Assembly: GCA_947037995.1 (NCBI GenBank)
Contig: CAMQUV010000080.1
Coordinates: forward strand, 1-5,923
From: an uncultured Rikenellaceae bacterium
GTDB taxonomy: Bacteria; Bacteroidota; Bacteroidia; Bacteroidales; Rikenellaceae
Direction: 5' to 3'
Length of the DNA: 5,923 bases
How positions within the stretch are numbered: position 1 is the first letter of the stretch; the number at the start of each line of letters is the position of its first letter. Under the pieces are notes generated by a model. The model was given only the letters and a program-made list of their open reading frames with translations, made no database searches and was not told the origin of the DNA. The position numbers and the translations under genes were made by a program. Positions 1 to 5,372 of this stretch are shown piece after piece.

Positions 1-315
1 CTCTGTGATTCGAGCCTCGCTAGTTTGTTGCACTATATTTTCGGCAATAACATTTGCCAAAGATTTTGTTGTAGTTTTGGGTTCTGCCACTGCTTGCGCT
101 TTAACTATCGTCAAACTAGGGTTGATTTTATGAGCTAGGTGCACAATTTTAGTGATAGTCCTAAGGTCTATTTCGTTAGCCTTGTCATCATTAGCATCTT
201 CCACCATAATCAATTTGACAGTAACAGCACTCTTCACACAGTTGATTAACTGACAGTGTGTTAGGGCAGTAGCCACGATATTATCGCCATTATTATTAGA
301 AATAGTGATTGGCAT
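1..315 (-). CDS. Hypothetical protein, 3' end beyond the window
   Basis: An open frame of 105 codons runs without a stop from an ATG at 315-313 to the left edge, so the protein is incomplete at its C-terminus. An in-frame TAA at 330-328 lies just upstream, which fixes this ATG as the first possible one. The product starts MPITISNNNGDNIV and contains a hydrophobic stretch SAVTVKLIMVED at about residues 29-40, an acidic linker (DANDDKANEID), and a second helix/strand-like stretch around residues 50-72 (LRTITKIVHLAHKINPSLTIV). There is no signal peptide or clear membrane segment. It starts 23 nt after the topA stop with no terminator between, so it is probably co-transcribed as the last visible gene of the unit. 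I do not recognise the family and assign no function. That it is a real gene is supported by frame length, strand and spacing only. Confidence 0.6.
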   Translation of the reverse strand, partial: MPITISNNNGDNIVATALTHCQLINCVKSAVTVKLIMVEDANDDKANEIDLRTITKIVHLAHKINPSLTIVKAQAVAEPKTTTKSLANVIAENIVQQTSEARITE

Positions 316-338
316 TTTCGTTAAAAATTATCTTAAAA

Positions 339-2738
339 TTACTTAGTCGCCGCAGCTTTTTTAGTAGCCGTTTTGGTCGTAGTTTTTTTTGCTGCCGTCT
401 TCTTTACTACCGTTTTTTTAGCGGCCGTCGCTTTTCGTCGAGGGTCTTTAGGGCTATTATTTTGGTTTTCGATAAGCGTTTGGCACTGTTCGAGCGTAAG
501 AGTTTTAGGGTCGTCAGTCTTAGGGATTTTATAGTTAGCACCATCGTGTGCTATATATGGCCCATATCTTCCATTAAGAACCTGGATATCGTTTTCGGGG
601 AATTTTTGAATAAGTTTATTACGTTCTTTTTCTCTTTTCGCCTCGATAAGTTCGATACATCTTTCAGGTGTAATAGTATATGGGTCGTCGGTTTTTTCGA
701 GTGATGTGAAAATCCCATCGTGCCTAACATAGGCGCCGAATCGACCAATAGCCGCCACCATATCATTTTCTTCATACTGCCCCGTAGTTCGAGGGAGTTC
801 AAAGAGTGATAGAGCTTGTTCGAGCGTCATAGTTTCGATAAGCATATCAGCTCTAAGTTTGGCGAATTTTTTGTCCTCCGAATCTCCAATTTGAACCATC
901 GGTCCGTATCGTCCAATTCTGGCAATAATCATTTTGCCCGATTTGGGGTCTGGCCCAAGTTCGCGTTGGCTATTAACATACTCCGAGCCTTCTTGCGTAG
1001 CGAGAACAGTAGCATTAAAAGGGGCATAAAAGTCCTTAATCATAACTCTCCAGTTCTTATCGCCGTTTGCAATTTTATCGAATTGCTGTTCAACATCCGC
1101 AGTAAAACCATAGTTAAGTATAGCGCTGAAATGTTGTTGTAGGAAGTCATTAACGACCATACCTATATCTGTTGGGAAGAGTTTATTTTTCTCTGCTCCA
1201 GTATTTTCAGTTTCAATTTTGGCATCAACCATATTTCCTTTAACGGTGAGAACATTATATTCTCTTTTCATCGCCTCTCTGTTATCTTTAACAACATATC
1301 CACGAGAAATAACCGTCGAGATTGTAGGAGCATAGGTAGAAGGTCTACCAATACCGAGCACTTCGAGTTGTTTTACGAGTGAGGCTTCGTTATATCTAGG
1401 TGGTTTTTGTGTAAATTTCTGCGTAGCAATCATTTTCGCCTCTTTCGCTTTCAGACTTTCGCCCACTTTAACAGGTGGTAGTAGGTCTTGTGCGTTACTA
1501 TTATCCTCTTGATTTTCGTCGTCGTTTGTAGCAGCGATATAGAGTTTAAGGAAGCCATCAAATATGATTACTTCACCCGTAGCCACAAATTTATGTGGGT
1601 TAGGCGCCGAAATATTAATTGTAGTTTTGAGCAATTCGGCATCAGCCATTTGTGTAGCAACCGTCCGTTTCCAGATAAGTTGATATAGTTTTTGCTCTTG
1701 CGGGTTCGAGCCCGCAATATGTTTTTCAAAATGAGTAGGTCTAATGGCTTCGTGAGCCTCTTGTGCGCCTGCAGATTTAGTTTTATATGTTCTAAATTTA
1801 AAATACTTCTCTCCGAATGACGCATTAATTTCGGCTTGCGCCGCCTGCAATGCCGTAACCGATAGGTTCACGGAGTCAGTTCTCATATATGTAATGTGTC
1901 CAGCTTCGTAAAGTTTCTGGGCAACCGACATAGTTTGGCTAACCGAGAAACCAAGTTTAAGCGAGGCTTCTTGTTGGAGTGTAGAAGTGGTAAGTGGTGG
2001 CGCAGGAGACCTTTTCGTAGGTGTTTGCGTAACATTTTGGACACTAAATTGGTGTTCAATAGTTTGTTCTAGGAATCTTTTGGCTTCTTCGAGCGATTCG
2101 ATTTTATCTTTGAGTGTAGCCTTAATTATGTGTCCATCTTCGGAGATAAATTCGGCAGATACTCTATAGAATGACGTTGCGAGAAAGTTCATAATTTCTC
2201 TTTCTCTTTCGACCACAAGTTTCACCGTAACCGATTGCACTCTACCAGCAGAAAGTGATGGTTTAATTTTCTTCCATAGCAACGGAGAGAGTTGGAATCC
2301 CACGAGTCTGTCAAGGACTCTACGTGCTTGCTGTGCATCAACAAGATTTTGGTCAATCGTCCTAGGGTTTTGAACTGCGTGTTTGATAGCGGTAGGTGTG
2401 ATTTCGTGAAAAACGATACGTTTAGTTTCGGTTTTCTCGAGTTCCAGTGCTTGAAACAGGTGCCACGCTATCGCTTCTCCTTCGCGGTCTTCATCGGAAG
2501 CGAGATAGACTGTTTGTGCTTTTTTCGCAAGGCTTTTGAGTTGTTTTACGACATCAATTTTATCTGGTGATATTTCGTATTTTGGTTCAAAGTCATTTTC
2601 AATATCAATGCTGATACCTTTTTTTGCTAGGTCTCTGATATGTCCATAACTAGATTTAACTAAAAAGTTTTCTCCAAGTATTTTTTCTATTGTTTTCGCT
2701 TTAGCTGGTGATTCGACTATTACTAAATTCTCGTGCAC
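339..2738 (-). CDS. topA: DNA topoisomerase I (type IA), GTG start
   Basis: This type IA topoisomerase relaxes negatively supercoiled DNA in the cytoplasm by a transient 5'-phosphotyrosine single-strand break. The 799-residue product opens with the TOPRIM domain (LVIVESPAKAKTIEKIL, Glu9). The acidic triad is in SDEDREGEAIAW (Asp82, Asp84, Glu86). SAGRVQS follows at about 163-169, and the active-site motif HITYMRTDS places the catalytic tyrosine at 284. The segment at about 446-475 (PPRYNEASL, GIGRPSTYAPTI) is typical of the family. After about residue 590 come three related C-terminal repeats, with cores IGRYGPMVQIGD, IGRFGAYVRHDG and NGRYGPYIAHDG. A tail rich in Lys, Ala and Thr follows (about 765-799). 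There are no Cys4 zinc fingers, and only two cysteines occur in the C-terminal part. The start is GTG at 2738-2736: an in-frame stop at 2753-2751 leaves no upstream ATG, and the N-terminus matches the usual family start. It lies 43 nt after the DUF4270 gene. Confidence 0.98.
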   Translation of the reverse strand: MHENLVIVESPAKAKTIEKILGENFLVKSSYGHIRDLAKKGISIDIENDFEPKYEISPDKIDVVKQLKSLAKKAQTVYLASDEDREGEAIAWHLFQALELEKTETKRIVFHEITPTAIKHAVQNPRTIDQNLVDAQQARRVLDRLVGFQLSPLLWKKIKPSLSAGRVQSVTVKLVVEREREIMNFLATSFYRVSAEFISEDGHIIKATLKDKIESLEEAKRFLEQTIEHQFSVQNVTQTPTKRSPAPPLTTSTLQQEASLKLGFSVSQTMSVAQKLYEAGHITYMRTDSVNLSVTALQAAQAEINASFGEKYFKFRTYKTKSAGAQEAHEAIRPTHFEKHIAGSNPQEQKLYQLIWKRTVATQMADAELLKTTINISAPNPHKFVATGEVIIFDGFLKLYIAATNDDENQEDNSNAQDLLPPVKVGESLKAKEAKMIATQKFTQKPPRYNEASLVKQLEVLGIGRPSTYAPTISTVISRGYVVKDNREAMKREYNVLTVKGNMVDAKIETENTGAEKNKLFPTDIGMVVNDFLQQHFSAILNYGFTADVEQQFDKIANGDKNWRVMIKDFYAPFNATVLATQEGSEYVNSQRELGPDPKSGKMIIARIGRYGPMVQIGDSEDKKFAKLRADMLIETMTLEQALSLFELPRTTGQYEENDMVAAIGRFGAYVRHDGIFTSLEKTDDPYTITPERCIELIEAKREKERNKLIQKFPENDIQVLNGRYGPYIAHDGANYKIPKTDDPKTLTLEQCQTLIENQNNSPKDPRRKATAAKKTVVKKTAAKKTTTKTATKKAAATK

Positions 2739-2781
2739 GTTGTTATCTCGTTAATTATAAAAATTGTTTTTCTATATTTTT

Positions 2782-4173
2782 TTACTGAACTACAGTATAA
2801 AGTAGGTACACTTTTGGTCTAAGTAGTTCATTTTTGGCTTTCGCTCCCCATACCACAGTATTAGCCTCTCCCATAAGGTCGGTAAGCTGCGGAAAGAGTT
2901 CAAATGCTCGTAGTTTATTCTTTCCCAGAATAATTCTTTGCATAGTGCTAGTAATATCCATAGAGTATATTCCAGAGGAGCGAGTAATGAATCCTCCTAG
3001 TGAATTAATACTAAGTATAGGTAAGTATTCGGGCATAAATCCCAATTTATTAATATCTACATACATAGCCATTCTGTTCAGTGTCGTATCCATTCCTTGC
3101 CAAGTTCTATCAACAACGTGCCATTTAATTTCGGCTTTATGGAGAGCAATTTTAGAATTTTCGCCATATTTAAGTTTGACTTTATCAATAAAATCATCAA
3201 CCATTTTATTGTCTATCACAACTTTCCCTCCTAGGGAGTTTTGAGTAGCGACATAAATTTTCTCTGCAGGATTAATTGTATCATTAATAACAGTAGGATT
3301 GACACCTCCAACCGATTGGTCAGCGGTAGTATAATCGTGTTTATACAGTTGCAGCGCCGTGTTATACATAACATAGTTAATGGCGCTATTAGCGAAGAAC
3401 ATTGGTTGCTTAAGCGTATCCTGTTTCCCTTCATCGTCCGTATTGGTATAATATAGGAACATTTGGGTAGCGCTAAGGTCGAATGAATATTGTGGTCCGT
3501 GTTCGTTTACAGTTGTGAGTTTGAAATACAGTCCATTATGTTTTTTATGGAATTTCTCATCGTTAAAATACACTGAGGATGTGTCTTTGTTGGCATCAAA
3601 GTGTTCTTGTGCGAACGACAAGGGAAAATGTCTGACAATACGGTCACCTGTTTTGATTTGCGTAGAAATCAGCGGTGTTGGGTCAATATATTTTTCTATT
3701 TCAAAGTTAGTAAAATAGGTACTATCATCAATAAAGTTAAAGTCTTTTACTTTAAAGATTTCGAGTGTAGCAAAGTTAGACGTATCACCTTTCCTATAGT
3801 TAGGTTGCATCGTGATAGTCATCGAGTCAATTTTGGGATTATTTCCAAAACCTACCTTAATATCTTTAAACCCTTCGGGGGCATAGTTAGATGTGAATGA
3901 TGAAATAGTGTTACCAGTATAGTCATTATTATAATTACCGGCGTAAAGAATTGTGAGTTGGTCAGATTCAGGCGCCCCGACTCTTGCCATCATCGAATCT
4001 TGTTTAATAACGAAGGTATTCAGAAAAATAGAGCTATCAATATCGGTAAACATACCTTGTGTAGGCGGTATTAGGTCATTACCGAAATAAGGATTACTAT
4101 TAACGCACGCAACATTAGTAATGGTAAAAGCAGCGATAAATGCCGCAATAATTTTAGATTGAAACTTTGTCAT
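2782..4173 (-). CDS. DUF4270-type predicted lipoprotein
   Basis: The 463-residue product begins with a short basic N-terminus and a hydrophobic segment (residues 8-22, IIAAFIAAFTITNVA). Cys23 follows, consistent with a lipoprotein signal peptide cut before Cys23; the -3 residue is Asn, so the lipobox is loose. Just after it, YFGNDLIPP resembles the G-x-D-L-[LI]-P signature that follows the cysteine in DUF4270 proteins. The rest is a mixed beta-rich exported domain ending in RPKVYLLYTVVQ, also typical of that family. No catalytic motif is visible, and the biochemical role of DUF4270 is not known to me. The ATG at 4173 overlaps the end of the upstream synthase-like gene by 20 nt in another frame, which suggests coupled translation. 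From memory of Bacteroidales genomes, the two genes are often adjacent, so they may act together. The family call rests on recalled motifs, not a profile search. Likely location: anchored in the cell envelope. Confidence 0.85.
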   Translation of the reverse strand: MTKFQSKIIAAFIAAFTITNVACVNSNPYFGNDLIPPTQGMFTDIDSSIFLNTFVIKQDSMMARVGAPESDQLTILYAGNYNNDYTGNTISSFTSNYAPEGFKDIKVGFGNNPKIDSMTITMQPNYRKGDTSNFATLEIFKVKDFNFIDDSTYFTNFEIEKYIDPTPLISTQIKTGDRIVRHFPLSFAQEHFDANKDTSSVYFNDEKFHKKHNGLYFKLTTVNEHGPQYSFDLSATQMFLYYTNTDDEGKQDTLKQPMFFANSAINYVMYNTALQLYKHDYTTADQSVGGVNPTVINDTINPAEKIYVATQNSLGGKVVIDNKMVDDFIDKVKLKYGENSKIALHKAEIKWHVVDRTWQGMDTTLNRMAMYVDINKLGFMPEYLPILSINSLGGFITRSSGIYSMDITSTMQRIILGKNKLRAFELFPQLTDLMGEANTVVWGAKAKNELLRPKVYLLYTVVQ

Positions 4174-4963
4174 AAATATCTGTATATACTTGTGTTAAAT
4201 TATCTTGAGTAGCCATAATATTATCGCACATAACATTACGATTTGCCGCCATTTTCGTAATAGTTTTATTTTCGTCCCCTACTTGAATAATAGCGTCAGC
4301 ATATTCCATAGCGTAGTCAATTAGGTTTTCGTAGTTAGGTTCGTTCATCACGTTCGACTCTGCTGTTTCGAGGTTTTCTTTGATGAGTTTGGTTTTGACT
4401 GATTCGCAAAGATTTTCATTAAATTTCTCGTTTTCGTAGGTAGAAATAATGATTTTGCTTTTGGCGAATATAGGGTCTTTTTTGAACACTCTTTTGATAT
4501 AAGCTGGCGCAACCGCGCTCATCCATCCGTGGCAATGAATAATATCTGGCTCCCATCTGAGTTTTTTGACAGTTTCGAGCACCCCTCTGGCGAAGAAAAT
4601 AGCTCTTTCGTCGTTGTCCTCAAATTTGACACCATTTTCGTCCTCGGTGGTAGCTTTTCTTTTAAAGAAATCTTCATTGTCGATAAAATAGACTTGCAGG
4701 CGAGCACCAGGAATCGATGCCACTTTAATAATAAGTTGATGGTCGTTATCATCAATTATAAGGTTCATTCCCGAGAGTCTGATGACTTCGTGAAGTTGTC
4801 CTCTTCTTTCGTTGATACAACCGTATCTAGGTGTAAATAGTCTAATTTCGTTTCCCTGTTCTTGCATAAGTTGCGGGAGCTGTCTGCACAGCATGTTCAT
4901 ATCGGATTCGGCCAAATATGGCGAGATACCCTGACATATGTATAATATTTTTTTGCCTGACAT
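4154..4963 (-). CDS. Glycogen/starch synthase-like protein, N-terminal (GT5-like) domain only
   Basis: With the start at 4963 the product has 269 residues. It resembles the stand-alone 'glycogen/starch synthase' proteins of Bacteroidales and corresponds to the N-terminal Rossmann half of GT5 enzymes: KILYICQGISPYL at the start, LFTPRYGCINERR (43-54), LHEVIRLSGMNLIIDD (57-72), VYFIDNEDFF (91-100), DNDERAIFFARGVLE (116-130) and PDIIHCHGWMSAVAP (139-153). The ADP-glucose-binding K-x-G-G-L motif near the N-terminus is absent (ISPYLAESDM stands there). The HxHDW motif reads HCHGW, and the C-terminal GT-B domain with its catalytic residues is missing. Authentic glycogen synthases are about 470-500 residues, so full synthase activity is doubtful. 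A longer frame starts at 5026, but its first 21 codons cover the promoter box at 5009-5002 and do not look like the family, so the ATG at 4963 is preferred. It is the first gene of the leftward unit. Confidence 0.88.
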   Translation of the reverse strand: MSGKKILYICQGISPYLAESDMNMLCRQLPQLMQEQGNEIRLFTPRYGCINERRGQLHEVIRLSGMNLIIDDNDHQLIIKVASIPGARLQVYFIDNEDFFKRKATTEDENGVKFEDNDERAIFFARGVLETVKKLRWEPDIIHCHGWMSAVAPAYIKRVFKKDPIFAKSKIIISTYENEKFNENLCESVKTKLIKENLETAESNVMNEPNYENLIDYAMEYADAIIQVGDENKTITKMAANRNVMCDNIMATQDNLTQVYTDIYDKVSI

Positions 4964-5001
4964 AGTGTTGTAAAGGGGGAAATTGTGATGATTTGAAAGG
5001 G

Positions 5002-5028
5002 CAAAGTTAGCTAAAAATATTCTCAAAA
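5002..5028 (-). promoter_or_regulatory. Candidate Bacteroidota promoter for the leftward gene cluster
   Basis: On the minus strand TAACTTTG at 5009-5002 matches the Bacteroidota -7 consensus TAnnTTTG exactly. The only TTTG upstream (5027-5024, within a T-rich run) is separated by 14 nt, shorter than the usual spacing of about 17-23 nt, so the -33 part is weak. Transcription from here would start near 4997, giving a leader of about 35 nt before the ATG at 4963. The position fits the start of the four-gene minus-strand cluster. Confidence 0.5.
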
Positions 5029-5040
5029 ACGAGTTTTAGC
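5010..5040. repeat. Inverted repeat abutting the leftward -7 box (possible operator)
   Basis: GCTAAAA at 5010-5016 and TTTTAGC at 5034-5040 are perfect 7-bp inverted arms. Inside them CTC (5022-5024) pairs with GAG (5031-5033), leaving ATATT unpaired on one side only. The repeat fills the -33 region directly upstream of the TAACTTTG box, where a dimeric regulator could sit. With AT-rich arms of only 7 bp, a chance origin is possible. Confidence 0.3.
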
Positions 5041-5061
5041 GATAAAAAGGTGAAAAAGGTG

Positions 5062-5091
5062 TTGTTTGGTATTAAATTTTTACTACTTTTG
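5062..5091 (+). promoter_or_regulatory. Promoter of the tRNA-Leu gene
   Basis: TACTTTTG at 5084-5091 matches the Bacteroidota -7 consensus TAnnTTTG. TTG at 5062-5064 lies 19 nt upstream, a normal -33 spacing; a second TTTG at 5065-5068 leaves only 15 nt. Transcription would start around 5096-5099, giving a 5' leader of roughly 45 nt before the mature tRNA 5' end at 5142. No other gene lies to the right on this strand before the terminator, so the promoter seems dedicated to the tRNA. Confidence 0.65.
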
Positions 5092-5096
5092 CACAC

Positions 5097-5119
5097 ACTT
5101 TCGCTCCCAAACCGAAAGT
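5097..5119 (+). repeat. Hairpin at the 5' end of the tRNA-Leu leader
   Basis: ACTTTCG (5097-5103) and CGAAAGT (5113-5119) form a perfect 7-bp stem with a 9-nt loop (CTCCCAAAC). With the predicted start near 5096-5099 the precursor tRNA would begin with this hairpin. It is nested inside the larger 13-bp inverted repeat. It could protect the precursor 5' end or be a protein site in DNA; no poly-T tract follows, so it is not a terminator. Confidence 0.45.
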
Positions 5120-5141
5120 AATATACCAAACAACAGAGTAT

Positions 5142-5223
5142 GCCCCGATGGCGGAATTGGTAGACGCGTTGGTCTCAAACACCAATGAAGCAATTCGTGC
5201 CGGTTCGATCCCGGCTCGGGGTA
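5142..5223 (+). tRNA. tRNA-Leu, anticodon CAA
   Basis: The gene folds into a complete class II tRNA. The acceptor strands are GCCCCGA (5142-5148) and TCGGGGT (5216-5222), with discriminator A at 5223. The D-arm carries GGTAGA. The anticodon stem TTGGT/ACCAA (5169-5173/5181-5185) closes loop CTCAAAC with anticodon CAA at 5176-5178, which reads leucine codon UUG. The long variable arm (5186-5198) contains GAA-GCAA-TTC. The T-arm is GCCGG/CCGGC around TTCGATC. The variable arm and A73 fit leucine. The terminal 1-72 pair is G-U rather than the common G-C, and CCA is not encoded, so it must be added enzymatically. An open frame running through this region is only a shadow. Confidence 0.97.
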
Positions 5224-5229
5224 CTCAGG

Positions 5230-5276
5230 AAAACCTTAACCACATTATTTACAATGAGTTAAGGTTTTTTCTTTTT
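5230..5276 (+). terminator. Intrinsic terminator after tRNA-Leu
   Basis: AAAACCTTAAC (5230-5240) and GTTAAGGTTTT (5258-5268) form an 11-bp perfect stem around a 17-nt loop, in which CATT (5243-5246) and AATG (5253-5256) can pair further. A T-rich run TTCTTTTT (5269-5276) follows. It begins 7 nt after the tRNA 3' end and so ends the tRNA transcript. On the opposite strand the T run is only four bases, so it would be weak for the convergent gene. Confidence 0.9.
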
Positions 5277-5279
5277 AAT

Positions 5280-5299
5280 ATTGTTCCCGAATTGTTCCC
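5280..5299. repeat. Short direct repeat ATTGTTCCC downstream of tRNA-Leu
   Basis: ATTGTTCCC occurs at 5280-5288 and again at 5291-5299, a period of 11 bp, about one helical turn. Further CCC-containing words follow at about 5304-5306, 5316-5319 and 5335-5337. The stretch lies in the 96-nt non-coding gap between the terminator and the stop of the convergent HD-domain gene. Two phased copies can be a protein-binding site or chance; no function can be assigned. Confidence 0.4.
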
Positions 5300-5372
5300 A
5301 CTCATCCCATTATTTTCCCCACAATCCGACACTAGCCCATTGCACATTTTTAAATCAAATGAGCTGTAAACC

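Larger units (their letters stand above)
5060..5135. repeat. 13-bp perfect inverted repeat bracketing the tRNA promoter
   Basis: TGTTGTTTGGTAT at 5060-5072 is the exact reverse complement of ATACCAAACAACA at 5123-5135, with 50 nt between the arms. The left arm contains the -33 element of the tRNA promoter; the right arm ends 6 nt before the mature tRNA 5' end. The centre (about 5097.5) coincides with the expected transcription start. The pairing was checked base by base; its function is unknown. Confidence 0.85.

Noticed and set aside
345..440. Low-complexity repeats at the topA 3' end
   Set aside because: They are explained by the repetitive Lys/Ala/Thr coding tail, a common feature of TopA in several phyla, and are not a separate repeat element.
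309..704. Plus-strand open frame antiparallel to the end of topA, rich in Arg, Phe and Ser
   Set aside because: It is the complement of the lysine-rich topA tail and conserved C-terminal repeats; the composition is a shadow and no start context supports it.
4964..5026. N-terminal 21-codon extension of the synthase-like gene from an ATG at 5026
   Set aside because: The extension overlaps the -7 box at 5009-5002 and precedes the point where family similarity starts, so the ATG at 4963 is preferred.
5148..5369. Plus-strand open frame starting inside the tRNA
   Set aside because: It runs through the tRNA-Leu body and the intrinsic terminator, so it is a chance frame.
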